Source of the DNA: Pararhizobium arenae | GTDB lineage: Bacteria > Pseudomonadota > Alphaproteobacteria > Rhizobiales > Rhizobiaceae | NCBI RefSeq assembly: GCF_001931685.1 | Contig: NZ_MOOY01000003.1 | Location: forward strand, 412,419 to 476,418 | Length of the DNA stretch: 64,000 nucleotides | Direction: 5' to 3' | Shown here: one piece after another, positions 27,639 to 36,806 of the stretch | Numbering within the stretch: position 1 is the first letter of the stretch | How the letters are laid out: the number at the start of each line of letters is the position of its first letter | The notes under the pieces: generated by a model | The model's input: only the letters and a program-made list of their open reading frames with translations | Database searches by the model: none | Told to the model about the DNA's origin: nothing | Translations under genes and position numbers: made by a program

Positions 27639-28355
27639 ATGAGTATTCCTTTTGTTGTCTCAATGTTTTTGTTCAATCTGAGCGAGCGAAAAACAGGCGC
27701 TGAAGCAGAGAATCTATTAACATTAAGAGATTTTTTTGGGTTCATGAACCGGGTTCGAGGCTCGACTTAAACCAACAAATTTAATGGCGAAAGTGCGAGT
27801 TTTCGCAGGATTTTTCAAATAAGATCATCAATGAGGCATTTTTTAGTATTTTTTCCCCCACAAGGATATTCCGAAGGCATAAAACTTTTGCGCGCCTTCG
27901 TCGGCCGTTGCATTCCAGAAATCCAACTCTTTCTCCCCCACCCGCATTCAATCATCATTCTTGTAGAAGTCAAAGGATATCAGCGACTTCTATGAAACGC
28001 TCATATTCGTTCTGCCACGCGTTCGCGACGGATCGGGTGCTCCGAAGCGATCCATCAAGCGGGAGCAACGGTGTCTTAAAGGCGCAGACACTCAACTTAT
28101 GCGTCTTGTTTCGAGACTTCGCGAGGCGATTCTTTCATGCAAATGTCCTGAATCCCCGCGGATATCTTTTTGTGGCCTCCAAAGGAAAAACTTGAATTTG
28201 CCGGCTTTTGATTGTATCGGGCAGGTTAATTCCGAAAATTGGAGCCAAGCGTACCGTCCGCCGACGGCTGGATGCGGGCTCCGATGTTGTCAATCGCACG
28301 GCCGGCAGTTCCCCTTCGTGAACGCACCGCGCACTCAAGACCCAAAGGACAGGCA
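27639..28355. other. Long AT-rich intergenic region between NYN gene and rpoZ
   Basis: These 717 bases are unusually AT-rich at 27640-27870 (runs of A and T) compared with the surrounding genes. Short frames here have poor composition and no ribosome sites, so I call no gene. It must contain the promoters of two divergent genes, and it has room for a small RNA. Confidence 0.5.
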
Positions 28356-28763
28356 ATGGCTCGCGTCACCGTTGAAGATTGCATCGACAAGGTCGATAAC
28401 CGTTTCGAACTCGTGCTGCTGGCAAGCCACCGCGCGCGCCTCATCTCGCAGGGCGCTGCAATCACCGTCGATCGCGACAACGACAAGAACCCGGTTGTAG
28501 CACTGCGCGAAATCGCGGATGAAACCCTGTCTCCGGGCGATCTGAAGGAAGATCTGATTCACTCGCTTCAGAAGCATGTCGAGGTCGATGAGCCCGAGCC
28601 CGATCCGGCTTCGATGATCGCCAACGAGGCAGCGACGGTTTTTGCCGATCAGTCCGAGGATGAGGATCAGCCCGAAGTCGTAACCTTCGATCGCATGTCC
28701 GAAGAGGAACTGCTGGCCGGCATCGAAGGTCTCGTTCCGCCGGAAAAGAGCGACGACTACTGA
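28356..28763 (+). CDS. rpoZ: DNA-directed RNA polymerase omega subunit
   Basis: Omega assists assembly of beta-prime into RNA polymerase. The core [20 protein letters not shown] and [16 protein letters not shown] is typical, with [15 protein letters not shown] as the second conserved block. The C-terminal 50 residues are acidic and usual in rhizobia. The ATG has AAGGACAGG upstream; the frame extends further up but without family sequence. rsh follows by 165 bases, the common alphaproteobacterial order. Confidence 0.96.
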   Translation: MARVTVEDCIDKVDNRFELVLLASHRARLISQGAAITVDRDNDKNPVVALREIADETLSPGDLKEDLIHSLQKHVEVDEPEPDPASMIANEAATVFADQSEDEDQPEVVTFDRMSEEELLAGIEGLVPPEKSDDY

Positions 28764-28928
28764 TACTGAAAAAGGCGAGGCGCGGTTTGCGCGCCCCCTG
28801 CCAACGGCGTATCGCAAGCTGCGATCGCGCCGTTTGACGCAAGCAGCTGACTTTGCAAAGCGGTGCGCCACTCCTATGATTGGCGCGCCGTTTGTTTTTT
28901 CAAGCCTTCCCCGGGAGCTGTTCAGGAA

Positions 28929-31145
28929 ATGATGCGCCAGTACGAGCTCGTTGAGCGCGTTCAAAAATACAAGCCCGATGTCAACGAGGCCCTGCTGAAC
29001 AAGGCCTATGTCTACGCCATGCAGAAGCATGGCCAGCAGAAACGGGCGAGCGGCGACCCTTACATTTCCCATCCCCTCGAAGTCGCGGCCATCCTGACCG
29101 AGATGCATCTGGACGAGTCGACCATTGCGGTCGCGCTGCTCCACGATACGATCGAGGACACCACGGCCACCCGTGCCGAGATCGATGAACTTTTCGGCGA
29201 GGACATCGGCGCACTGGTAGAAGGTCTCACGAAGATCAAGAAACTCGATCTCGTGACCAAAAAGGCCAAGCAGGCCGAAAACCTGCGCAAGCTCCTGCTT
29301 GCGATTTCCGATGACGTCCGCGTGCTGCTGGTCAAGCTGGCGGATCGCCTGCACAACATGCGAACCCTGGACCATATGTCGGCGGAAAAGCGTGCCCGCA
29401 TTTCCGAGGAGACGATGGAAATCTATGCGCCCTTGGCTGGCCGCATGGGTATGCAGGACATGCGCGAGGAGCTGGAAAACCTCTCCTTCCGTCACATCAA
29501 TCCCGAGGCGTTCGAGACCGTCACGAGGCGGCTTGAAGAGCTTTCCACCCGAAATGAGGGGTTGATCAAGAAGATCGAGGACGAACTTCGCGAGCTTCTG
29601 GCAGTCAAGGGGCTCACCGATCCCCTCGTCAAGGGGCGCCAGAAGAAGCCTTACTCCGTCTTCAAGAAGATGCAGTCCAAGTCGCTCTCCTTCGAGCAAT
29701 TGTCCGACGTGTGGGGCTTCCGCATCATCGTCGATGACATTCCCGCGTGTTATCGTGCGCTCGGCATCGTCCATACCCGTTGGCGCGTCGTACCCGGCCG
29801 GTTCAAGGATTACATCTCCACGCCGAAGCAGAACGACTACCAGTCGATCCACACGACGATCGTCGGCCCTTCCCGTCAGCGTATCGAACTGCAGATCCGC
29901 ACCCGCTGGATGCACGAGATCGCCGAATACGGGATTGCCGCCCATACGCTCTACAAGGATGGCAGCGAGGCCTCGGGAGACGTGAAGCTGTCGCCCGGCT
30001 CGAATGCCTATTCATGGCTCCGCCGGACCATTGAATCGCTCGCGGAAGGCGACAATCCGGAAGAGTTTCTGGAGCACACGAAGCTAGAATTGTTTCAGGA
30101 TCAGGTCTTCTGCTTCACGCCGAAGGGGCAACTGATCGCGCTGCCGCGCGGCGCGACCCCCATCGATTTCGCTTATGCGGTGCATACCAATATCGGGGAT
30201 ACCTGTGTGGGCGCCAAGATCAACGGTCGCATCATGCCGCTTGTCACCCGTCTTTCGAATGGCGATGAGGTGGAGATCGTTCGCTCGGGCATTCAGGTGC
30301 CGCCGGCAGCCTGGGAAGAGATCGTGGTGACCGGCAAGGCGCGTGCCGCCATCCGCCGCGCAACCCGTGCCGCCATCCGCAAGCAATATTCCGGACTCGG
30401 ATATCGCATTCTGGAGCGCACCTTCGAGCGCGCCGGCAAAACCTTTACCCGCGAAGGCCTGAAGCCGGTCCTTCACCGGCTTGGCCAGAAGGATGTCGAG
30501 GATGCGATCGCCGCCGTCGGGCGAGGGGAGCTTTCGTCGCTCGACGTCCTGCGCGCCGTTCATCCCGATCACCAGGATGAACGGGTGACCGTCAAGCCCG
30601 TCGATCAGGGCTGGTTCAACATGCGCAGCGCCGCCGGCATGGTGTTCAAGCTGCCCGAACGTCCCAAGGATATGTTCGAGGAAAGTGCGGGACCGGAAGC
30701 TTTGCCCATCCGCGGGCTTTCCGGCGAGGCGGAGGTGCATTTCAGCGCATCCGGCGCCGTGCCCGGCGACCGTATCGTCGGCATCATGGACAGGGACAAG
30801 GGCATCACCATCTATCCGATCCAGTCGCCGAGCCTGCAGAAGTTCGACGAGGAATCTGAGCGCTGGATCGACGTGCGCTGGGATCTCGATGAAGCCAACA
30901 ACACCCGCTTCATGGCCCGTATCCAGATCAATGCCCTGAATGAGCCTGGCACGCTTGCCGAAATCGCCCAGGCGATCGCGACCAGCGATATCAACATTCG
31001 CGGCCTCACCATGGGACGGGTCGCCGCCGATTTCAGCGAATTCCAGATCGATGTGGAAGTCTGGGATTTGCGTCAGCTCAATCATTTGCTCTCTCAGATA
31101 CGAGATCTGCCGAGCGTGTCGACCGTCAAGCGCGTGTTCGAATAG
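28929..31145 (+). CDS. rsh: Bifunctional (p)ppGpp synthetase/hydrolase, Rsh
   Basis: Makes and degrades (p)ppGpp in the stringent response; rhizobia usually carry one long enzyme of this type. Domain order: HD hydrolase with ALLHDTIEDT near residue 71; synthetase with DVWGFRIIVDD, STPKQNDYQSIHT and EIQIRTRWMHEIAE (residues 230-350); TGS with CFTPKGQLIALPRGATPIDFA (near 395); a helical region; and a C-terminal ACT domain ending VSTVKRVF. Both catalytic halves look intact. Two ATGs in tandem compete for the start. The 738 residues are full length. Confidence 0.96.
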   Translation: MMRQYELVERVQKYKPDVNEALLNKAYVYAMQKHGQQKRASGDPYISHPLEVAAILTEMHLDESTIAVALLHDTIEDTTATRAEIDELFGEDIGALVEGLTKIKKLDLVTKKAKQAENLRKLLLAISDDVRVLLVKLADRLHNMRTLDHMSAEKRARISEETMEIYAPLAGRMGMQDMREELENLSFRHINPEAFETVTRRLEELSTRNEGLIKKIEDELRELLAVKGLTDPLVKGRQKKPYSVFKKMQSKSLSFEQLSDVWGFRIIVDDIPACYRALGIVHTRWRVVPGRFKDYISTPKQNDYQSIHTTIVGPSRQRIELQIRTRWMHEIAEYGIAAHTLYKDGSEASGDVKLSPGSNAYSWLRRTIESLAEGDNPEEFLEHTKLELFQDQVFCFTPKGQLIALPRGATPIDFAYAVHTNIGDTCVGAKINGRIMPLVTRLSNGDEVEIVRSGIQVPPAAWEEIVVTGKARAAIRRATRAAIRKQYSGLGYRILERTFERAGKTFTREGLKPVLHRLGQKDVEDAIAAVGRGELSSLDVLRAVHPDHQDERVTVKPVDQGWFNMRSAAGMVFKLPERPKDMFEESAGPEALPIRGLSGEAEVHFSASGAVPGDRIVGIMDRDKGITIYPIQSPSLQKFDEESERWIDVRWDLDEANNTRFMARIQINALNEPGTLAEIAQAIATSDINIRGLTMGRVAADFSEFQIDVEVWDLRQLNHLLSQIRDLPSVSTVKRVFE

Positions 31146-31170
31146 TTAGAAGTCGCTGTTTCTGCTTGGT

Positions 31171-31190
31171 TATGGGGCGATTGCCCCATA
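31171..31190 (+). terminator. Hairpin downstream of rsh
   Basis: TATGGGGC-GATT-GCCCCATA is a perfect 8-bp stem 25 bases after the rsh stop. It lacks a T run, so it may be an RNA-stabilising or weak terminator structure. Confidence 0.4.
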
Positions 31191-31323
31191 AATAGGCGGA
31201 TGATGACGGCGGGATGGGCTGCCCATGCGTCTGGTGCATGGCTGCTGGCAGTATCCGGCGCTGGTAGAAAAGCAGTTGCTCACCTATCTTCATGCTCGGG
31301 AGGTAAACGAAAAGAGGTTTACC

Positions 31324-31476
31324 ATGTTCAAGCAATTGAAGAAGTTCACCGGCGCCCTGCGTGGCCCGTCTGTCGAAGAACGCGAATTGAGCTATCTCAA
31401 CGGTTCTGTCGATCGCATCGATCTCGAATATCGCCAGCGTCAGATCGATCGCGGCCTTTTCCGTAGCGGTTTCTGA
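31324..31476 (+). CDS. DUF3563-like small protein, 50 aa
   Basis: A 50-residue frame starting MFKQLKKFTGALRGP and containing YLNGSVDRIDLEYRQRQIDRG, a pattern I recognise as the DUF3563 family (small alpha/betaproteobacterial proteins with a Y-L-x-x-S-x-D-x-x-D-L-E-x-R core). Family function is unknown. GGGAGG is present about 22 bases upstream and AAGAGG 7-8 bases before the ATG. It sits between rsh and the DUF2062 gene, followed by a hairpin at 31492-31512. Confidence 0.75.
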   Translation: MFKQLKKFTGALRGPSVEERELSYLNGSVDRIDLEYRQRQIDRGLFRSGF

Positions 31477-31491
31477 TCGCCGGAAATCTCC

Positions 31492-31512
31492 GACCGCCCA
31501 TTGAGGGCGGTC
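31492..31512 (+). terminator. Hairpin after the DUF3563-like gene
   Basis: GACCGCCC-ATTGA-GGGCGGTC forms a perfect 8-bp stem 15 bases past the stop. No clear T run follows. Confidence 0.45.
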
Positions 31513-31654
31513 AGGAGCTATGCGATGTGCGAATGACTGGTCATGCAGGCGCGCAAGTGTGCGGGTTTGGCCAGGCGTCGGTCGCGTCGATTTGACCCTC
31601 ATCTGTCGCCTTCGGCATTGTCTCCTGCCGTGGTCTTCGTCTATCAAGCATCCT

Positions 31655-32227
31655 ATGTTGTTCCGTCGCAGAAAACCGGCGACCCTTGCGGGCAGGGTTC
31701 GTGCCTTTCTCTGGCCGCGAAAGGGTTTTTCGCGTGGATTGCGCTATATGACTCTCAGGGTGCTGCGGCTGTCTTCAACGCCGCATTGCATCGCGGTGGG
31801 TGTCGCCGCCGGTGCCGCATCCTCGGCCACACCTTTTCTCGGACTTCACATCATCCTCGCCGTGGGAGTTGCTTACCTGCTGTCGGGCAATCTGATTGCC
31901 GCGGCCCTTGCAACGGCTATTGCCAATCCGCTGACGATCCCCTTCATTCTGACCGGGACCTATGAAGCGGGTGTCGCCGTTCTGGGCGTCGAAAGCCACC
32001 AGACGCTTTCCGGCCATGAAATTATTGACATGCTTGGCCATCTGGAGTTTTCGCATCTCTGGGAACCCGTTCTGAAGCCTATGCTCGTGGGAGCCATTCC
32101 GCTCGCGCTTACGAGCGCTATCGTCTTCTATACGCTTGCCTATGTCGCGGCGCGGATGTTCCAGCAACGTCGGCAGGCACGCCGTTTGCTGCGCACGCCC
32201 GCTTTCCAGTCATCGGACAAGTCGTGA
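31655..32227 (+). CDS. DUF2062 membrane protein
   Basis: A 190-residue integral membrane protein of the DUF2062 family. A basic N-terminus (MLFRRRKPATLAGRVRAFLWPRKG) is followed by the family hallmark HCIAVGVAAGAASSATPFLGLHIILA and ANPLTIPFI, then a second helix pair near residues 140-170. The molecular role is unknown. The ATG at 31655 was chosen since upstream codons are Arg/Cys-rich and unlike the family. It precedes acpS by 52 bases, probably in the same transcript as acpS-lepB-rnc-era. Confidence 0.88.
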   Translation: MLFRRRKPATLAGRVRAFLWPRKGFSRGLRYMTLRVLRLSSTPHCIAVGVAAGAASSATPFLGLHIILAVGVAYLLSGNLIAAALATAIANPLTIPFILTGTYEAGVAVLGVESHQTLSGHEIIDMLGHLEFSHLWEPVLKPMLVGAIPLALTSAIVFYTLAYVAARMFQQRRQARRLLRTPAFQSSDKS

Positions 32228-32279
32228 GCCAGTGAAATCGACCGGTTGCCGCGCGCGCGGGTCCAGCAAGTGAGATCAC

Positions 32280-32699
32280 ATGATTATAGGCATCGGAAGT
32301 GACCTGATCGACATCCGCCGCATCGCCGGCTCGATCGAACGTTTCGGGGAGCGTTTCACCCAGCGTTGTTTCACCGAGGTCGAAATTCGCAAATCCGAGG
32401 GGCGCAAGAACCGGGCGGAATCCTACGCCAAGCGGTTTGCGGCCAAGGAAGCCTGCTCCAAGGCGCTGGGCACCGGTCTTGCGAACGGCGTCTTCTGGAA
32501 GGATATGGGTGTAGTCAACCTGCCGGGCGGCAAGCCCACCATGGAACTCACCGGGGGCGCAGCCGAGCGTCTCAGCGCAATGACCCCCGAAGGTCATCGT
32601 GCCGTGATCCACCTGACGATTACCGATGATTTTCCCCTGGCGCAGGCCTTCGTGATAATCGAGGCGCTGCCCGTTGCTCCGGCATCGGGAAACGTTTAG
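32280..32699 (+). CDS. acpS: Holo-[acyl-carrier-protein] synthase
   Basis: Transfers 4'-phosphopantetheine from CoA to ACP. The N-terminal [12 protein letters not shown] carries the Mg-binding Asp, and [15 protein letters not shown] is the second signature with the metal-binding Glu. 139 residues is normal for the short AcpS type. The neighbouring lepB-rnc-era fits the conserved alphaproteobacterial cluster. Confidence 0.95.
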   Translation: MIIGIGSDLIDIRRIAGSIERFGERFTQRCFTEVEIRKSEGRKNRAESYAKRFAAKEACSKALGTGLANGVFWKDMGVVNLPGGKPTMELTGGAAERLSAMTPEGHRAVIHLTITDDFPLAQAFVIIEALPVAPASGNV

Positions 32700-32714
32700 A
32701 GCATGTCTCAAACA

Positions 32715-32735
32715 ACGCTCCGCCTTGAGGAGCGT
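32715..32735 (+). terminator. Hairpin between acpS and lepB
   Basis: ACGCTCC-GCCTTGA-GGAGCGT forms a 7-bp stem followed by ATTATTTG. It may attenuate transcription from acpS into lepB, leaving lepB with its own promoter in the next 100 bases. Confidence 0.4.
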
Positions 32736-32864
32736 ATTATTTGCATAATCCCTTGCTGAGCGAACATCGTTCCGACGGATTTTAAGTGAAAACACCGGCT
32801 GACTTTCGCAGAGCCCGATCCTATCTGAAGGGCGGCGTGAAACAGCACACAAGGAAAGAACGGC

Positions 32865-33608
32865 GTGGCAGAGAAGATTGAAAAAAGCCAGGGTGGCCTG
32901 TGGGAAAACGTCAAGGTCATCATCCAGGCATTGTTGCTCGCCGTGGTGATCCGCACCGTGTTCTTCCAGCCCTTCACCATTCCCTCGGGCTCGATGATGC
33001 CGACGCTTCTGGTCGGTGACTATATCTTCGTCAACAAGTTCGCCTACGGTTATTCGAAATACTCGCTGCCGTTCTCGCCGGACCTCTTCGAAGGCCGCAT
33101 CTTTGCAAGCGAGCCGGAGCGTGGCGACGTCGTCGTCTTCCGTTTCCCGCCCAACCCCGACATCGACTACATCAAGCGCCTGATCGGTCTGCCGGGCGAC
33201 CGGGTGCAGGTGCGTGACAGCGTCCTCTATGTGAACGACAAGCCCGTCGAGCGTGTGGCAGACGGGGTGTTTCGCGCCGACGACCAGTATGACACGGGCG
33301 CTGATGTACCGGTCTATCGCGAAACGCTCGACAATGGCGTGACTTTCGACACGCTGGACCAGTTTCCGGACAGTCGTGGCGATAACACCCGCGAGTTCAT
33401 CGTGCCGGAAGGCCATTATTTCATGATGGGCGACAACCGCGACAACTCCGCCGACAGCCGCTTCGATGTCGGCTTCGTTCCGGCGGAAAACCTTGTCGGT
33501 CGCGCCAGCATGATCTTCTTCTCGCTCGGCAACGACACCTCCTTCCGCGAAATCTGGAAGTGGCCGACCAACCTGCGTTACGACCGCCTGTTCAAGAGCG
33601 TGCAATGA
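32865..33608 (+). CDS. lepB: Signal peptidase I
   Basis: Membrane serine protease that removes signal peptides from exported proteins. It has a GTG start, one N-terminal membrane helix, catalytic Ser43 in PSGSMMPTL, catalytic Lys104 in YIKRLIGLPGD, and the box E motif MGDNRDNSADSR. The 247 residues are typical. Its stop overlaps the rnc start (ATGA), so expression is coupled. Confidence 0.96.
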   Translation: MAEKIEKSQGGLWENVKVIIQALLLAVVIRTVFFQPFTIPSGSMMPTLLVGDYIFVNKFAYGYSKYSLPFSPDLFEGRIFASEPERGDVVVFRFPPNPDIDYIKRLIGLPGDRVQVRDSVLYVNDKPVERVADGVFRADDQYDTGADVPVYRETLDNGVTFDTLDQFPDSRGDNTREFIVPEGHYFMMGDNRDNSADSRFDVGFVPAENLVGRASMIFFSLGNDTSFREIWKWPTNLRYDRLFKSVQ

Positions 33609-34318
33609 TCAGGAAGCCACTGAACGCGGAAAACCGGCACACGCTTGAAACCGCGATCGGCTATCATTTCGTTCAGCAGGAGCGGCTGGACCGGGCACTC
33701 ACCCATTCCAGCGCCCGCAACGCCAAGGGCTCGAACTACGAACGCCTGGAGTTTCTGGGCGACCGCGTGCTCGGGCTTTGCATTGCAGAGCTTCTGTTCC
33801 AGACGTTTCGCGAGGCAACGGAAGGCGAGCTTTCTGTGCGTCTCAACCAGCTTGTCAGCGCGGAAAGCTGCGCTGTCGTGGCCGACGCGCTGGAACTTCA
33901 TCTTTACATTCGCACCGGTGCCGACGTGAAGCGCGTTACCGGCAAACATATGCTCAACATCCGCGCTGATGTGGTCGAATCGCTCATCGCCGCGATCTAT
34001 CTGGATGGCGGGCTTGAGGCTGCCCGCGGCTTTGTGTTGCGTCATTGGGGTGCGCGTGCGGTTCGTGCCGATGGTGCCCGCCGTGATGCCAAGACGGAGT
34101 TGCAGGAATGGGCCCATGCGAAATTCGGCGTGGCGCCAAGCTACCGCGTTGACGAGCGTTCCGGCCCGGACCATGATCCGCGCTTCACGGTGACGGTCGA
34201 GATTGCGGGCACAGCGCCCGAAACCGGAACCGACCGTTCCAAGCGCGCCGCCGAGCAGGTGGCCGCGACGAAGGTTCTGGAGAGGGAAGGGGTCTGGAAG
34301 GCCTCCGAACTCAAGTAG
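33605..34318 (+). CDS. rnc: Ribonuclease III
   Basis: Cleaves double-stranded RNA in rRNA and mRNA processing. The signature YERLEFLGDRVLGL lies near residues 45-58, with the second acidic cluster in DVVESLIAAIYLDGG, followed by a C-terminal dsRNA-binding domain (residues 160-230, SKRAAEQVAATKVLE). Start overlaps the lepB stop by 4 bases. 237 residues, complete. Confidence 0.96.
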   Translation: MIRKPLNAENRHTLETAIGYHFVQQERLDRALTHSSARNAKGSNYERLEFLGDRVLGLCIAELLFQTFREATEGELSVRLNQLVSAESCAVVADALELHLYIRTGADVKRVTGKHMLNIRADVVESLIAAIYLDGGLEAARGFVLRHWGARAVRADGARRDAKTELQEWAHAKFGVAPSYRVDERSGPDHDPRFTVTVEIAGTAPETGTDRSKRAAEQVAATKVLEREGVWKASELK

Positions 34319-34448
34319 AATAACAGTCAGAGCGCCCTTTGCGCCCGTAAGCAAGACCGATTTAAACAGAACATCCGGGCTGGTGCCCGCAGCAATAAAA
34401 CCCTGCGCCGGACGGGATGTCCGCCGCCATTTGGATTTGACCGAGACC

Positions 34449-35384
34449 ATGACCGAAGAGATCAAAGACACCGCCGAGACCGAAGCTGTTGCAACCCGTT
34501 CGGGCTTCGTCGCCCTGATCGGCGCGACCAATGCCGGCAAGTCGACGCTGGTCAATCGCCTCGTCGGCGCCAAGGTGTCGATCGTCAGCCACAAGGTGCA
34601 GACGACGCGCGCCATCGTGCGCGGCATCGCCATCCACAACAATGCCCAGATTGTCTTCATGGACACGCCCGGCATCTTCAAGCCGCGCCGTCGGCTCGAC
34701 CGCGCCATGGTCACGACCGCCTGGGGCGGCGCCAAGGATGCCGATGTCATCATGCTTCTGATCGACAGCGAGCGCGGCCTGAAGGGCGATGCCGAGACCA
34801 TTCTCGAAGGCCTGAAGGAAGTGCCGCAGCGCAAAATCCTTGTCTTGAACAAGATCGATCAGGTTTCGCGCGAAGACCTGCTGAAGCTTGCTGCCGCCGT
34901 CAACGAGTTCGTCAATTTTGATCGCACCTTCATGATCTCGGCGCTCAACGGTTCGGGCTGCGAGGACGTCATGGACTACCTCGCCACCGAGCTGCCGGAG
35001 GGCCCCTGGTATTATCCGGAAGACCAGATTTCCGACCTGCCGATGCGCCAGCTCGCTGCCGAAATCACCCGCGAAAAGCTGTTTCTGCGCCTGCATCAGG
35101 AGCTTCCCTATTCCTCTCATGTCGAGACGGAAAAGTGGGAGGAGCGCAAGGATGGCTCCGTGCGCATCGAACAGGTGATTTACGTCGAGCGTGACAGCCA
35201 GAAGAAGATCGCGCTCGGCCGCAACGGCGAAGCGATCAAAGCCATCTCCATGGCGTCGCGTAAGGAGTTGTCGGAAATCCTGGAACAGCCCGTTCATCTC
35301 TTCCTGTTCGTGAAGGTGCGTGAAAACTGGGGCGACGATCCCGAGCGTTTCCGCGAAATGGGGCTGGAGTTTCCGCGCGGGTAA
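34449..35384 (+). CDS. era: GTPase Era
   Basis: A GTPase that assists 16S rRNA maturation and 30S assembly. GATNAGKSTLVNRL (P-loop, residue ~25), the G2/effector region, DTPGIF (G3) and NKID (G4) are all present, followed by the KH domain with KKIALGRNGEAIKAI. 311 residues is normal. A 130-base gap separates it from rnc. In many alphaproteobacteria recO comes directly after era; here it is 21.6 kb away. Confidence 0.96.
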   Translation: MTEEIKDTAETEAVATRSGFVALIGATNAGKSTLVNRLVGAKVSIVSHKVQTTRAIVRGIAIHNNAQIVFMDTPGIFKPRRRLDRAMVTTAWGGAKDADVIMLLIDSERGLKGDAETILEGLKEVPQRKILVLNKIDQVSREDLLKLAAAVNEFVNFDRTFMISALNGSGCEDVMDYLATELPEGPWYYPEDQISDLPMRQLAAEITREKLFLRLHQELPYSSHVETEKWEERKDGSVRIEQVIYVERDSQKKIALGRNGEAIKAISMASRKELSEILEQPVHLFLFVKVRENWGDDPERFREMGLEFPRG

Positions 35385-35415
35385 TGCAGCAGGCCACTGT
35401 GCCGCAAACGCTATC

Positions 35416-35538
35416 GTCCCCTCTCCCCGCGAGCGGGGAGAGGGCTAGGGTGAGGGGCATAACTCTCATCCTTGAGAATGCCGGGCATTGCCCCTCATCC
35501 GCCCTTCGGGCACCTTCTCCCCGCACGCGGGGAGAAGG
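35416..35538. repeat. RIME-like palindromic intergenic element
   Basis: Two large dyads lie in tandem after era: CCCTCTCCCCGC-gag-GCGGGGAGAGGG at about 35418-35444, and CCTTCTCCCCGC-AC-GCGGGGAGAAGG at 35513-35538, with TAGGGTGAGGGGCA and GCCCCTCATCC-GCCCTTCGGGC between them. This composition matches the Rhizobium-specific intergenic mosaic elements common between rhizobial genes. It is non-coding and probably present in many copies elsewhere in the genome. Confidence 0.75.
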
Positions 35539-35662
35539 ACCGTACCGTGCCCAATCATCGAACAGTCTGTCTTAAACCCGCTGGCTTGTGGCCCCTGTCT
35601 CTGTGTGACACGTCATGATCATGCGGCGCGCAAGTGCTGCGCCTTGGTCGAGGGAGTGACGC

Positions 35663-36667
35663 ATGCCGCAGCTGGTCGATGGAAAGTGGGAAAAGGGCGA
35701 TGTCGCCGCAAGCGAGATGAAGGGCGGCGCCTTTCATCGCGAGCCGACCAGCTTCCGCAACTGGATCACGCCAGATGGTTCTGAAGGCCCCGACGGCCAG
35801 CCCGGCCTGCCGGCCGAAGCGGGGCGCTACAAACTCTTCGTCTCCTATCTCTGCCCCTGGGCCTCGCGCACGCTGATGATGCGCAAGCTGAAAGGCCTGG
35901 AAGAGATCATCGGCCTTTCCGTCTCCGAGCCCGAGCTTGGCGAAAGCGGCTGGACCTATAGCGAGCCGCAGGATGCCGGTGAGCGTGTCGGCAAGATCCG
36001 CTACCAGTACGAACTCTATGCCGCCTCCGATCCGCATTACACCGGCAAGGTCTCGGTTCCGGTTCTCTGGGATCTGAAGGAGGGCCGGATCGTCAACAAC
36101 GAATCGGCCGATATCCTGCGCATCCTCAACAGCGCCTTCGATCACCTGACCGACAATGATCTCGATTTCTATCCCGAGCCGTTGCGCGCCGAAATCGACC
36201 ACTGGAACGCGCCGATCTATGACAAGGTCAACAACGGCGTCTACCGCGCGGGCTTTGCCAAGACGCAAAGCTCCTATGAGGCCGCCGTCGCGGATGTCTT
36301 CGAGATGCTGGACACGCTCGAAGCCCATCTGGCCGAGAACCGCTATGTCGCGGGCTCACACCTGACCGAAGCCGATATCCGCCTGTTCGTCACGCTGATC
36401 CGTTTCGATACCGCCTATAACGGCGTGTTCAAGTGCAACATCCGTCGGCTCGAGGATTACCCCAATCTCTCGAACTACCTTCGTGAAATCTATCAGTGGC
36501 CGGGCATTTCCGAGACCGTGAAGATCGACCAGATCAAGCGCGGCTATTATTCCATCGCCCATATCAACCCGACACAGATCGTCCCCGTCGGCCCGGTCCT
36601 TGATTTCAATCGGCCGCATGACAGGGCGCGGTTGAACGGCGAAGGCGTGTTCCGCAAGCGTTCGTAG
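35663..36667 (+). CDS. Glutathionyl-hydroquinone reductase (Xi/omega-class GST, YqjG-like)
   Basis: Reduces glutathionyl-hydroquinones using glutathione, with a catalytic cysteine. FVSYLCPWASRTLMMRKLKGLE contains the active Cys64; the conserved VPVLWDLKEGRIVNNESADI follows in the thioredoxin-like domain, then an all-helical C-terminal domain with GSHLTEADIRLFVTLIRFD and the typical family end IKRGYYSIAHINPTQIVPVGP. 334 residues is typical of this class. The ATG is preceded by GAGGGAGTG. It is alone between the RIME-like element and tex. Confidence 0.92.
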   Translation: MPQLVDGKWEKGDVAASEMKGGAFHREPTSFRNWITPDGSEGPDGQPGLPAEAGRYKLFVSYLCPWASRTLMMRKLKGLEEIIGLSVSEPELGESGWTYSEPQDAGERVGKIRYQYELYAASDPHYTGKVSVPVLWDLKEGRIVNNESADILRILNSAFDHLTDNDLDFYPEPLRAEIDHWNAPIYDKVNNGVYRAGFAKTQSSYEAAVADVFEMLDTLEAHLAENRYVAGSHLTEADIRLFVTLIRFDTAYNGVFKCNIRRLEDYPNLSNYLREIYQWPGISETVKIDQIKRGYYSIAHINPTQIVPVGPVLDFNRPHDRARLNGEGVFRKRS

Positions 36668-36806
36668 GCTCCGGCTGTCGTCATAATCCCGCATCGACCT
36701 GTGGAAGTCGGGGAGGGTGTTCACGCCCTCACTTGGCCTTGATGCTCTGCACATCTATGGTCCGCCGTACTTGCCTCATGTGACGGGCCTCATCTGACGG
36801 GATACC

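Noticed and set aside
27908-28195. 95-codon open frame before rpoZ
   Set aside because: No ribosome site, Ser/Phe/Arg-rich shadow-like composition, no recognisable domain.
35416-35538. CRISPR-like repeats in the palindromic element
   Set aside because: Only two dyads with no regular spacers and no cas genes; it fits a RIME-type element.
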